DNA of 64,000 bases, taken from contig JACMOC010000013.1 in the NCBI GenBank assembly GCA_014378195.1, positions 62,001 to 126,000 of the forward strand, in the 5' to 3' direction. Both the position numbers and the translations under genes were made by a program. Shown piece after piece: positions 8,808-17,343 of the stretch (its first letter is position 1; each line of letters opens with the position of its first letter). A model generated the notes under the pieces. It searched no databases. It was not told the DNA's origin and worked only from the letters and a program-made list of their open reading frames with translations. This DNA comes from Oligoflexus sp. Lineage in GTDB: Bacteria > Bdellovibrionota_B > Oligoflexia > Oligoflexales > Oligoflexaceae.

Positions 8808-9989
8808 ATGGACGTCAAGACCTTTGAGGCTTTTACGATGAAAGATGCTCTTAAAGCGGTCAAGACCGAGTACGGGAGTGATGCCGTCATTCTCAATACG
8901 CGAGAGAAAAGTCCTGAAGGCGGCCGCAAAGGCAAAACGTTCGAGGTCACGGCAGCGCGTTCTTCGAGTCAGCAGACTCGCAGCAGCGGCGCAACTCATA
9001 CGCCTCCCGATGCCAGCCTTAATCGCGATGCGTTGTTTGAAATGCTGGATTATTTCAAAACAATTGAGCGAAATATCAAGGCTATGAGCGATGATTTGGC
9101 CAAGAGACAAGATCTTTTCCGCCTCGATGCAGGACTCCACGAGCTTCGCAGCATGGTGTTCGAACTGAGTCAGCAAAAGCCTGATCATCTCATGCACAAC
9201 ATGGTTGCACCTATGGCCAAGGTCTTTCAGCGCCTCAGTCTCATGAGTGTGCAAGAGTCTGAGCAGCTTCGCCTCGCGGAGCATCTCAAAGGGCTGAAAA
9301 ACACAGCTGAAGACGATACCGAGCAGAGCTTTAATTTCTATCAGGGTCATGCGATCCGTTGGATGATGAAAAAAATCAAGGTCGCTCCCCTTTGGAACTC
9401 CCAATCGGGTGAGCAGGCCGTGAATATTGTTGTCGGACCTGCCGGCAGTGGTAAAAGCAGCCTGGTTGCAAAAATAGCGGCTGCTTATATCGGCAAACAA
9501 AAGCTAATTCTGGTGTCGGCTGATACCCGAAAGCTCGCCGCCAAAGAACAACTTCGCGTGCTAGCGCGTGTTCTCAATATCCCCTTCGAGGCGATCGAAC
9601 GCCCCGAGGAACTTCCCGAAGTCCTGGCCAAACACAAAAGCTGGGATCTCTGCATAGTCGATACCGGCTCGCAATGCCCGCGTTCGAAAGAGGATTTGAG
9701 AGACCTCCTGGCTTTTAAGGAGCTGGATTTGCCTGTTCAGTTCCACCTTGCTTTGAGCATCACCGAAAAAGAAGAGCAGATGGATCGGATGGTCCGCGGT
9801 TTTTCTCCCCTCGGCTTACAAAGTATCGTTTTCAATCGCCTTGATGAATGTTGGTCCTACGGTGAGATCTTCAACATCTGTGTACGATGGTCGATGCCCC
9901 TGAGCTACTTCGGAGTGGGCGGCAACGTCCCTGAGGATCTTGAGCGAGCAAGCCGGGAACGAGTCGTGGAACGCATTTTCGGTCTATAA
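8808..9989 (+). CDS. flhF: SRP-type GTPase FlhF, with divergent G motifs
   Basis: FlhF marks the pole or site where the flagellum is built. The 393-residue protein starts with the B-domain segment (MDVKTFEAFTMKDALKAVK), then an N-domain and a GTPase domain. The P-loop is GPAGSGKSS at residues 210-218, and SADTRKLAAKEQL matches the G2/insertion region. Two other motifs are unusual: the normal DTAGR reads DTGSQC and the normal TKLDE reads NRLDE. flhG follows after 23 bases, the standard pairing. Function as FlhF is clear from order and domain layout; the strength of GTP hydrolysis is uncertain. Confidence 0.88.
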   Translation: MDVKTFEAFTMKDALKAVKTEYGSDAVILNTREKSPEGGRKGKTFEVTAARSSSQQTRSSGATHTPPDASLNRDALFEMLDYFKTIERNIKAMSDDLAKRQDLFRLDAGLHELRSMVFELSQQKPDHLMHNMVAPMAKVFQRLSLMSVQESEQLRLAEHLKGLKNTAEDDTEQSFNFYQGHAIRWMMKKIKVAPLWNSQSGEQAVNIVVGPAGSGKSSLVAKIAAAYIGKQKLILVSADTRKLAAKEQLRVLARVLNIPFEAIERPEELPEVLAKHKSWDLCIVDTGSQCPRSKEDLRDLLAFKELDLPVQFHLALSITEKEEQMDRMVRGFSPLGLQSIVFNRLDECWSYGEIFNICVRWSMPLSYFGVGGNVPEDLERASRERVVERIFGL

Positions 9990-10012
9990 ATCACGGAGTC
10001 AAGGCAAGTTAT

Positions 10013-10849
10013 ATGAATGTCCGGCAGAAAAAACCACTTATTCTCAGCATCGCGAGCGGCAAAGGCGGAGTCGGTAAAACCATAACAACGGTGAATATGG
10101 CATTAGCCGCGCGCCGAATGGGTTACAAGACGCTCCTCCTCGACGGCGATTTCGGTTTGGCGAACGTCGACATTGTCCTCGGGCTCAAGGCTCGTTACAC
10201 TATTCAAGATGTATTAGATGGCGAAGTCGAAATGGAGGATACGCTCCTCGACGGTCCATTGGGGCTCAAGATTATTCCTTCGGGCTCAGGTTTTGCGAGA
10301 CTCGCTGATCTCAAGTTGACCCAAAGAATCCGCCTTCTCGATAAAATATCGGAAATAGCGCAGGAATATGACGTTCTTTTCATTGACACTGGAGCTGGCA
10401 TCTCTGAGTCCGTTCTCCATCTGAACTCGGTAGCGGATGCTATTTTGCTTGTAACTACTCCTGAACCACATGCACAGACGGACGCTTATGCCTTCGTCAA
10501 AGTCATGTGCGAGAAATATGGCAAACGTAGAATTAGTTTGATCGCCAATCAGGCCGTCTCGGATGCGCAAGGTCACAAGGTTTACCAAAACCTTGCTGAT
10601 GTCGCCAAACGCTTCCTCGACTTTGATTTGGGATTCGCAGGTGTAGTGCCTAAAGACGCTGTCGTGCAACGCAGTGTCATGATGCAACGCGTTGCGGATG
10701 ATCAAGTCAAACACACCTTGTCAGGTCAGGCCTGGAACGAAATCACGAGAAAGACGATTGAGAGCTTGGTAAGTGAGCCTAAAGACGATTCAAGTCGCGG
10801 ACTCAGTGACCTGCTTTTCCCAAACTTTGGTGCGCTGCGCGCCCTTTGA
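10013..10849 (+). CDS. flhG: MinD-like ATPase FlhG (FleN/YlxH)
   Basis: FlhG restrains flagellar number by acting on FlhF and the C-ring. The 278-residue protein has the deviant Walker A SGKGGVGKT near residue 15, the DGDFGLANVD Walker A-prime region and the FIDTGAGIS Walker B. C-terminal residues after about 240 are short and lack a clear membrane-targeting helix by eye, though the SLVSEPKDD/GLSDLLF tail could serve. It lies between flhF and fliA, the usual position. Confidence 0.94.
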   Translation: MNVRQKKPLILSIASGKGGVGKTITTVNMALAARRMGYKTLLLDGDFGLANVDIVLGLKARYTIQDVLDGEVEMEDTLLDGPLGLKIIPSGSGFARLADLKLTQRIRLLDKISEIAQEYDVLFIDTGAGISESVLHLNSVADAILLVTTPEPHAQTDAYAFVKVMCEKYGKRRISLIANQAVSDAQGHKVYQNLADVAKRFLDFDLGFAGVVPKDAVVQRSVMMQRVADDQVKHTLSGQAWNEITRKTIESLVSEPKDDSSRGLSDLLFPNFGALRAL

Positions 10850-10877
10850 ACCTTGCTGGTAGGGGAGATACTTCCGT

Positions 10878-11636
10878 ATGAAAGGTCTTGTAAAGAGATA
10901 TAAGCAGGATACCAAAGGCGTCGATGGGAAGCTTCGCGATCAATTGATCATGGACTACGCACCGTTGATTCGCTTTGTGGCGCAGCGTATCGCCGCTCGG
11001 TTGCCGTCGAACATCGACATCGATGACCTCATCAGTGCCGGCGTCATCGGGCTCATGGATGCGATCGAGAAATACGATCCTTCGCGCGATAACAAATTCA
11101 AGACTTATGCGGAGTTCCGTATTCGCGGAGCTATCCTCGACGAACTTCGGTCGCAAGACTGGGTCCCTCGATCGGTGCGCGATAAAGCCAAGAAAATTGA
11201 AAAGACCTATGCCGAGCTCGAGCAGAAGTTCGGCCGCGCTGTCACGGACGAAGAGCTGTCCGGAGCGCTTGGGATTCAGCTCGACGAATACTACGATATG
11301 GTCTCTAAGGTCAAAGCGGTTACCCTGCTTTCGATCGACGAACTCTCCGGACCGAATCAACAGGATCGTAAGAGCTTGCTTGAATGCCTTGAGAACGTCA
11401 GTTCCAAGAACCCCTTTACGCAGCTCAAAAGCAAAGGCATTCGCGATCTTCTTGTGAAACACATCGATGAATTGCCGGAAAAACAAAAACTTGTTCTTTC
11501 CCTCTATTATTATGAAGACTTGAATCTTAAAGAAATCGGCCGAATCCTTGAAGTAACAGAATCACGGGTGAGCCAGCTCCACACGCAGGCTGTGGAAAAA
11601 CTAAGAACTAAACTCAAACCTATCCTCACCGACTGA
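10878..11636 (+). CDS. fliA: Flagellar sigma factor sigma-28 (FliA)
   Basis: FliA directs RNA polymerase to late flagellar and chemotaxis promoters. The 252-residue protein shows region 2 ([23 protein letters not shown] and [15 protein letters not shown]), region 3, and region 4 with the helix-turn-helix [32 protein letters not shown] lies upstream of ATG 10878. No clear sigma-28 promoter was found in the window, so its targets lie elsewhere. Confidence 0.96.
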   Translation: MKGLVKRYKQDTKGVDGKLRDQLIMDYAPLIRFVAQRIAARLPSNIDIDDLISAGVIGLMDAIEKYDPSRDNKFKTYAEFRIRGAILDELRSQDWVPRSVRDKAKKIEKTYAELEQKFGRAVTDEELSGALGIQLDEYYDMVSKVKAVTLLSIDELSGPNQQDRKSLLECLENVSSKNPFTQLKSKGIRDLLVKHIDELPEKQKLVLSLYYYEDLNLKEIGRILEVTESRVSQLHTQAVEKLRTKLKPILTD

Positions 11637-11655
11637 CGTGCATAAGGAGCTAACG

Positions 11656-12069
11656 ATGACCATTTTTAGACCCAACTTAAAGATATTGGTAGTGGACGAT
11701 TTCCCTACCATGCGTCGAATCGTAAGGACGCTCTTGAAACAAAACGGCTTCAATAATTTGACGGAAGCCGAAGACGGAGAACAAGCCCTCCGTATGCTCA
11801 ACGCGGAAGGCGACTATGAAATGGTCGTGTCCGATTGGAACATGCCGAACATGACAGGCTTGGAACTTCTTAAAGCGGTGCGTGCACACGAGAAGTTTAA
11901 GCATCTGCCTTTTCTTATGGTCACGGCCGAAGCCGAAAAAGAAAACATCATCGAAGCCGTCAAAGCGGGTGTGAGCAACTACATCGTGAAGCCTTTCACG
12001 GGTCAGGCGTTGAAAGACAAACTCGACAAGATAGATGCCACGTTCAAAAAGCAAACCGCCGCGAAATAA
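11656..12069 (+). CDS. cheY: Chemotaxis response regulator CheY
   Basis: Single-domain receiver of 137 residues that binds FliM when phosphorylated. All catalytic residues are present: the Asp pair in [10 protein letters not shown], the phospho-acceptor Asp in [12 protein letters not shown], Thr in LMVTAEA and Lys in VKPFTG. ATG 11656 is preceded by AAGGAG with good spacing; the GTG at 11638 that opens the frame lies before that site and is unlikely. Its place right after fliA and its close match to the enterobacterial [10 protein letters not shown] motif support the symbol. Confidence 0.93.
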   Translation: MTIFRPNLKILVVDDFPTMRRIVRTLLKQNGFNNLTEAEDGEQALRMLNAEGDYEMVVSDWNMPNMTGLELLKAVRAHEKFKHLPFLMVTAEAEKENIIEAVKAGVSNYIVKPFTGQALKDKLDKIDATFKKQTAAK

Positions 12070-12085
12070 GTAGGGGGCTCTGGTT

Positions 12086-12526
12086 ATGAAAGATAAAGCT
12101 ACGACTCAGGAAAACGAAGATGTGGCTCTCCTTATTTTCAATGAGGATTTGGTCAAAAAATATCCTCGTTCGAATCGTCGCCTAGCTGTTGGTGTTGCTA
12201 AATACGGCATCAGCGCAGAAAAAGGCGAGGAAGAAGCTCAGACTGTTCATATCAGCCCTTTCGGTATCCAGCTGCGTGTATCGCATGAATATGAGGAGGG
12301 CGACCTCCTTAAGATATTCGTCAACATTCCAGATTACTGGGAACGTAAACGTCGTTTTGTGGATTACAGCCGCATCGATACGCCGGATAACTTTAAAATA
12401 CTCGTCAAAGTCGTATCGTCTGAGGAAGTGGGCAAACGTGGCAAAAAGAAGATCCTGCTCGCCCGCACGGTAAATATGGATGAAGTTGACGAGCAAGTCT
12501 TGAAGGCCTTTCTGCAAGAAGGTTGA
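12086..12526 (+). CDS. PilZ-domain protein, candidate c-di-GMP receptor
   Basis: A 146-residue soluble protein. RSNRR at about residues 28-32 fits the PilZ RxxxR motif, and HISPFG at about 53-58 fits the [D/N]xSxxG motif except for His in the first place. The rest is a mixed beta pattern expected for PilZ. Being the last gene of the flagellar operon, after cheY, suggests it links c-di-GMP to motor control in the manner of YcgR, but it lacks the YcgR N-domain. An intrinsic terminator follows within ten bases. Confidence 0.6.
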   Translation: MKDKATTQENEDVALLIFNEDLVKKYPRSNRRLAVGVAKYGISAEKGEEEAQTVHISPFGIQLRVSHEYEEGDLLKIFVNIPDYWERKRRFVDYSRIDTPDNFKILVKVVSSEEVGKRGKKKILLARTVNMDEVDEQVLKAFLQEG

Positions 12527-12534
12527 TCAAAAAA

Positions 12535-12574
12535 CTGAAAAAAGCTGGTTCATTCGCATGATCAGCTTTTTTTT
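12535..12574 (+). terminator. Terminator of the flagellar operon
   Basis: AAAAAAGCTG and CAGCTTTTTT form the stem, with further partial pairing of TTCAT with ATGA inside, followed by eight T. It starts about ten bases after the PilZ stop codon. Confidence 0.85.
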
Positions 12575-12588
12575 CATATGGGGTTTTT

Positions 12589-13191
12589 ATGAACCAAATG
12601 CTTTTGGCCGTTCTCATTGGAGTCGATTTTTTATTGATCGTTCTGGTTATGATGGCGCTTCGTAGGAAGCAGGACACACCTGCGACTGTCACGATACTGC
12701 GTGAGCTTGATCATGAGCATCGATTGATCAAAGAGATGCGGGAAGCGGTCCGGGAAGACCTTTTGCAAAAGCATTCGGAAATGAAGATGCTCTATGAAAA
12801 AGTCGCAATGATAGCGACTGAGACGGATATGGAACTTAAAACAGGCGCTCACTCACTCAGTCAGGAGATGGAAATCCTTCTTCAGGATGCTCGCCAGCGC
12901 CTTGATGAGTACCTTTCGCAGATCGACAAGCGTCGTACCGGCTTGAGTTCATTGCTTAAAAAAGCACAGGAAGAACGACAGGCGCTCCAGAAGGCTTTGA
13001 GTCGCGGCGAAAAGCTAACCAAGTTTTTTGATAGTACCGTCCCCTATCAGGATGTCCTGGAAGAGCTGGAAGACAAAAAATACGTCGATGCTCGTCATAT
13101 GCTAGCGCGTGGCGTTACACCCACGCAAGTGGCCCGTGAACTCGGCCTGGCGGAGTCGCAGGTCCAACTCATCGCGAGCATGAATAGTTGA
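12589..13191 (+). CDS. DUF2802-type membrane-anchored coiled-coil protein
   Basis: The 200-residue product has one N-terminal membrane helix (about residues 4-24), a long charged coiled-coil region (about 35-150), and a C-terminal helix-turn-helix-like segment (DARHMLARGVTPTQVARELGLAESQVQLI) that matches the pattern of DUF2802. Such proteins are typically encoded beside fliA/cheY in proteobacteria; their function is unknown. The gene starts only 14 bases after the operon terminator, so it is read either by readthrough or from a promoter inside the previous gene. It converges on the next gene with two bases between stops. Confidence 0.6.
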   Translation: MNQMLLAVLIGVDFLLIVLVMMALRRKQDTPATVTILRELDHEHRLIKEMREAVREDLLQKHSEMKMLYEKVAMIATETDMELKTGAHSLSQEMEILLQDARQRLDEYLSQIDKRRTGLSSLLKKAQEERQALQKALSRGEKLTKFFDSTVPYQDVLEELEDKKYVDARHMLARGVTPTQVARELGLAESQVQLIASMNS

Positions 13192-13193
13192 TC

Positions 13194-13979
13194 TTAGACT
13201 CGATGAGCCGTGCAGAAATCTATGATGCTTTTGGCTAAGGCTTTGCTGTCTTCAGCCAAAAGCAAATGCCCTACCCCCTCCATGATCTTCAGTTCCGCAT
13301 TTGGTATTGCTGTGTGCAACTTATGAGCAGCCCCTACCGGAATTACCCCGTCTTCATTGCCGTGAATAATCAGAGTTGGGCACTTGATTTTGCTCAATAG
13401 CATATCGTTGTCGATCGCGTTGATCGCTGCGCGTTGCTGTTGCGCTCTTTTCTCAAAATCCTCAGTTAGGATACTTTGCAGTATCTGCTTGGTCATGGCG
13501 TCAACGAGGAGCTTGTTGCGTTGTGCAAAGCCTTGTGTGACGTAAAGCTGCATACGTGCATTTACTTCTTCAAGAGTCTTGCCCCATCCACCGCTCGTGG
13601 CAGGATTAATATCGCGGCTGCCGGTCCCTGTACTCACCAGCACCAGGCCGTTGATTTCGCGTTCTGAAGCAATGATCTCGCTGAGCATGCCGCCCATAGA
13701 AATACCCACTAAAAAGCTCTTTTTAATGCCGAATTTTTCCCATAGGGCGTAAACATCCTGCACCATGTCGGCCTTGGTGAAAGGCTCTTCCGTTTTGGTT
13801 TGTCCGGAGCCACGGTTATCAAAGGTCAGGCATTGAAATCCGGCCTCAACCAAGGTTTTGGCGAAGAGGCGAAAGTCTTTGGAACTGCGTGTATGGCCAT
13901 TGACAAGGGTAATCCAAGGCCCCTTTTCGCCCGCTGTTTCGTAGTATAAGGAAGCATTCGGAACTTCTATAAATGACAT
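13194..13979 (-). CDS. Alpha/beta hydrolase
   Basis: A 261-residue soluble hydrolase. The nucleophile elbow is GISMGG with Ser94, the acid is in HGNEDGVIP and the base in GVGHLLLAED, giving a complete Ser-Asp-His triad. NGHTRSS near residue 27 provides the oxyanion loop. The overall pattern is that of BioH/3-oxoadipate enol-lactonase-like enzymes, but no specific substrate can be inferred. The downstream neighbour on - is none; the LPG-synthase-like gene lies upstream with a 13-base gap, so the two may be co-transcribed. Confidence 0.85.
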   Translation of the reverse strand: MSFIEVPNASLYYETAGEKGPWITLVNGHTRSSKDFRLFAKTLVEAGFQCLTFDNRGSGQTKTEEPFTKADMVQDVYALWEKFGIKKSFLVGISMGGMLSEIIASEREINGLVLVSTGTGSRDINPATSGGWGKTLEEVNARMQLYVTQGFAQRNKLLVDAMTKQILQSILTEDFEKRAQQQRAAINAIDNDMLLSKIKCPTLIIHGNEDGVIPVGAAHKLHTAIPNAELKIMEGVGHLLLAEDSKALAKSIIDFCTAHRV

Positions 13980-13992
13980 GTATGGGCCTTTG

Positions 13993-15000
13993 TTATGCTT
14001 TTGCTTCGCTTGAACTGTCGGTTTCGCCAGTGAGCTCAGGGAGAGGGATTTTTTTCAGGCTCAGATAAGGGATGACGCCTGTGAGGTTTAATACAAGCTG
14101 TGAAAGGGCAAAGAGGTTGAATGCGTTTGCCCCATGTTCGAGCCCCACCATGTGAAAGAGCTGATCGAAGGCAACATGACCAACGCCGAGTCCAGCGGGT
14201 GCGAGCGGAATAGCCGTGGCCGTAACACCGATAGGAAAGACGATAGCGATTTTTCCGAACGGTGGGAATCCACCTGAGACTTTACCTGTGATGAAATAGA
14301 AGAGGAGCAAACAAAGTCCCTGAATCAGGAGGGAAATGCCAAGGCTCAAAAATATCGATCCCCGCGCGTAACGATAAACACGCATGGCCTGATAGAGCTT
14401 TTCGATAAATTTCACTCCGGGCAATCGAAGTTTGAAAAGTGATAGAAATGGATCGTTGCCTCTATAGTGATAGAGTGCTGCGCAGAAAAAGAGGATAAAA
14501 CCAAAGGACAGTCCCGATATAATTAGCAGTATGGGCCAAAATCCATTTGTGCTTTGTACGGTCTGATAGTTAAACACGATCATAATCCAGCATATGAGAA
14601 ACAAGCCTGCCAGGCCGACAATACGATCCAGAAGAGCCGTCATCATCGCAAGCGCCTTCGATTTTGTTGGATTATCGCGAATTACATAGGCTATTTTGGC
14701 TACATCTCCGCCGACGGCTCCCGGCATCACTGAGCTGAAAAAGAGCCCCGTTGTTTGTAAGGTCAAAGCGCGTTTCCAGGAGATGATATAGCCAGCGCCC
14801 TGCAGAAGCGTTTTCCATCGCCAGGTTCCTAGAAAAATCACCGCAAATACAAAATAAAAAAGACTCGCTGCAACAAGCCACATATCCTGCTGAAAGAGTT
14901 TTAATTGAGACCAGTCAAGCTTGCCAGAGCTGATAAGCCATCCGATTATAATCACGGCAACTGCAAGTTTAAGCAGTGTAGAAAACAGCGTTTTTAGCAT
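13993..15000 (-). CDS. Lysylphosphatidylglycerol synthase-like integral membrane protein (UPF0104)
   Basis: A 335-residue protein with about eight membrane helices. The MPGAVGGDVAKIAYV segment near residue 95 and the PLAPAGLGVGHVAFDQLF segment near residue 265 are typical of the LPG_synthase_TM/UPF0104 family (YbhN, AglD2). There is no soluble aminoacyl-transferase domain, so it is not a full MprF. It probably acts as a lipid flippase-like or regulatory membrane protein. It is divergent from the receiver gene at 15163 across a 162-base gap. Confidence 0.8.
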   Translation of the reverse strand: MLKTLFSTLLKLAVAVIIIGWLISSGKLDWSQLKLFQQDMWLVAASLFYFVFAVIFLGTWRWKTLLQGAGYIISWKRALTLQTTGLFFSSVMPGAVGGDVAKIAYVIRDNPTKSKALAMMTALLDRIVGLAGLFLICWIMIVFNYQTVQSTNGFWPILLIISGLSFGFILFFCAALYHYRGNDPFLSLFKLRLPGVKFIEKLYQAMRVYRYARGSIFLSLGISLLIQGLCLLLFYFITGKVSGGFPPFGKIAIVFPIGVTATAIPLAPAGLGVGHVAFDQLFHMVGLEHGANAFNLFALSQLVLNLTGVIPYLSLKKIPLPELTGETDSSSEAKA

Positions 15001-15162
15001 AAAAATGGCCCTATGATTGAGTTTAAGGGACGCTCGGCTCCGCCCATCTTAGGACGCCGTTGCCAATTTGTCTCTTTTTAATATATCGACTAAGCTAAAG
15101 TGAGTAGTAAACCTTGATAGGCTAAACTGGCTCTGATTGGCCCACTATGGGAAGGCCGACTT

Positions 15163-15759
15163 ATGGAAAACCCGCGCGAGCAAAAACGTAGAGTGTTAAT
15201 AGCAGAGTCCTCCGGACCTTCGCGCATCCTTTTGTCCGAGGTCGTCAGGGGCCAGGGTTTTCCAGAAGTTCAGGCTGTGGCATCGCTCAAGGATGCCATT
15301 GGTATACTTGAGGTTGAGCCTATCGACTGGTTGATTACCGGTGTCTTCCAAGACCAGACGGAAAATATTCTGCAGCTCCTCAAATTGTGTTGTATGACAC
15401 CGAGTTTGCGCGACCTTCAAGTCTCGGCCTTCTTCGATAAGAGCGAATTATACCTGCTGCCAGAGGCGTTTGAACTGGGTTTGATGTCTTATCACATGAG
15501 GCCTTTCACCAAAGACTCGTTACTCGCCGAGATCAGCAATATCGTGGCGGATTTTGACCAGATGGACTGGAATTCCATGATGATTGCAAGTCAGTACCTT
15601 CGTAAATATCTGAATCTAGCGCAGCTTTTTGACGATCTCTTGGTTTTTGAAAGGCAACTGACGAAGCTTCTTCCAGGTGATCTGCTGCAGCTTTTGAACT
15701 TAGTATGTCCCCTCGTGCAAACCAAAAAAGTCGTGGAAGCCCTTAAGATCCTTGCGTAA
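15163..15759 (+). CDS. Degenerate receiver-domain protein
   Basis: The first 125 residues follow the CheY fold pattern (RRVLIAESSGPSRILLSEVV ... SYHMRPFTKDSLLAEI), but the phosphorylation site is lost: the acidic pair reads ES, the acceptor position reads LLITGVF-like without Asp, and the conserved Lys is Arg in MRPF. Residues 126-198 are helical. GGGAAGG precedes ATG 15163. The stop TAA at 15757-15759 is followed in the same frame, without further stops, by the next receiver-TPR gene, so the two may once have been one protein. Confidence 0.7.
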   Translation: MENPREQKRRVLIAESSGPSRILLSEVVRGQGFPEVQAVASLKDAIGILEVEPIDWLITGVFQDQTENILQLLKLCCMTPSLRDLQVSAFFDKSELYLLPEAFELGLMSYHMRPFTKDSLLAEISNIVADFDQMDWNSMMIASQYLRKYLNLAQLFDDLLVFERQLTKLLPGDLLQLLNLVCPLVQTKKVVEALKILA

Positions 15760-15792
15760 GTTCTGAAGCTCGACAGTTCGCTTATCAGACAG

Positions 15793-17322
15793 GTGACTGC
15801 GCTTGCGCAACAATACTTCCCAAATCAGGATATAACGACGGCTCAGGAAACGACGAATATCCTTGGCATCCAAACGGCAATTATCGTCGACAACGATTCG
15901 TCTGTGCAGCGGGAACTCAAAAAAGTCCTCGATGAAATGGGTGTCGAGAGCATAAATGTTTTTGACGATGGTCTAGCGGCGTTGCAGTTCTTGGAAGGAA
16001 ACCCAAATCCCGACCTTATCATTCATGAATGGAAAATCTCGAAAATCACTGGTCCGTTGTTTCTCCAGCGTGCACGCGATCATGGCGAAAAAAATTCCCC
16101 ATTCATCGCCTGTAGCTCGTTAATCGAGAAAAATGACATTCCGTTTCTTCGCGAGATGGGCATTGCCCATGTTTTGAAAAAGCCTATTCAAAGAGCCGAG
16201 CTTATCAAAGGCGTCGCCTGGACGATCCAGCAGGATCGGCGTCCCACGGATCGCGTGGCTCTTGAGCGCAAAATCAGGCAAAAGATCAAGCAAAGAAATT
16301 TAAGTGCGGCGGACGAGTTTGTCGCTCTTTATCTCAATGAGCCAGCGATCCCGGTCAGCGCTAAACAACTAGTGCGAGCGGAGATCGCCTACGCCGAAGG
16401 CAATTTTGAGAAAGCCCGCGACTTCGCTCTCGACGCAATGAAACAAGGCGGGGAATCTATTTTCGTTTTGAATCTCCTGGGTAAAACTATGCTACAGCTC
16501 CGCGTTATGGAGACTGCTCTCAAGTGTTTCGAAAGAGCCCAGAAACTCGCCCCAGCGAATATTGAAAGATTGTGTCAGCTCGCTGAAATTTATGCTGAGG
16601 TCGGAGACGAAAGCGCGTCGGAGGCCGCTCTGCAAAAAGTTGATGATCTCGACGTTGGGGGCGAAAAGGCCGACGAATCCCGGGCAAAAATAGCGATTAC
16701 TCAAGGGGATTCGACCTCTGCAAAAAGCATCATGGAACATTTGGAATCGATCGACAGTATTATTGCCTATATGAACAACCGTGCGATCGCAATGGCTCGT
16801 TGCGGAATGGTAGCCGAGGGAATCTTACAATATAAACGTACAATAGAATCAATTCCGGACAATCATCCGGAAGTTTGCAGTATCGTCAACTATAACCTGG
16901 CATTGGCCTATCTTCGTGATCAGCAGACTGATCTCGCCAAAGAGTGTCTGAAAGATCCAGTTCATAAGCAAATCGACCGCATGAAGGATAAGGTCAACAA
17001 GCTTCTGGTGCGTATCCTGACAGCCGAGAGCAAAGGCGAACTCCTGCAGATGTCGCCCCTGCAAGCGCAAATAAACCTTGTTGAAAACCTTGTTCCGGAC
17101 AGCAAAGAGTTGCCGGTTGATTCACATACGAATGGGGCAAACGCAAGCAATGCAGTGCTCATGGCGATCGAAAATAGACCCGGTGATCACGGCGTTTATT
17201 TGCTTTATCGTTGTTCGATCAAAACTTCGGAAGGCTCGAAGATGCTGGCGGGGAACGTTCAATTCCGGCCGAGGCTCTTGATCAACAAAGATGACCCGCA
17301 AAAAAAATATGGACTCCGCTAA
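15793..17322 (+). CDS. Pseudo-receiver (Asp to Glu) fused to TPR repeats
   Basis: 509 residues. Residues 28-145 form a receiver domain with the acidic residues (IIVDND) and Lys (VLKKPI) kept, but the phospho-acceptor is Glu: LIIHEWKISKITG, against [12 protein letters not shown] in this window's own CheY. Residues about 190-420 form tetratricopeptide-like helical repeats, and the C-terminal about 80 residues are unassigned. The start is taken as GTG 15793, but no ribosome site precedes it, and the frame is open back to the TAA at 15757, directly after the previous gene. The stop codon lies in the loop of the neighbour's terminator. Confidence 0.7.
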   Translation: MTALAQQYFPNQDITTAQETTNILGIQTAIIVDNDSSVQRELKKVLDEMGVESINVFDDGLAALQFLEGNPNPDLIIHEWKISKITGPLFLQRARDHGEKNSPFIACSSLIEKNDIPFLREMGIAHVLKKPIQRAELIKGVAWTIQQDRRPTDRVALERKIRQKIKQRNLSAADEFVALYLNEPAIPVSAKQLVRAEIAYAEGNFEKARDFALDAMKQGGESIFVLNLLGKTMLQLRVMETALKCFERAQKLAPANIERLCQLAEIYAEVGDESASEAALQKVDDLDVGGEKADESRAKIAITQGDSTSAKSIMEHLESIDSIIAYMNNRAIAMARCGMVAEGILQYKRTIESIPDNHPEVCSIVNYNLALAYLRDQQTDLAKECLKDPVHKQIDRMKDKVNKLLVRILTAESKGELLQMSPLQAQINLVENLVPDSKELPVDSHTNGANASNAVLMAIENRPGDHGVYLLYRCSIKTSEGSKMLAGNVQFRPRLLINKDDPQKKYGLR

Positions 17323-17331
17323 GAGTCCATT
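17299..17331 (-). terminator. Terminator of the GlcD-type gene, inside the opposite gene's end
   Basis: On the - strand an eight-pair stem (ATGGACTC/GAGTCCAT, loop of six) is followed by a run of eight T (17307 down to 17300). It lies 13 bases past the - strand gene's stop. On + it overlaps the last codons and stop of the TPR gene and has no T run. Confidence 0.8.
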
Positions 17332-17343
17332 CGATCGGCCTCG

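Noticed and set aside
15080-15130. Sigma-28 promoter ahead of the pseudo-receiver gene
   Set aside because: A TAAA and a GATA element exist, but their spacing is two bases too short for the consensus.
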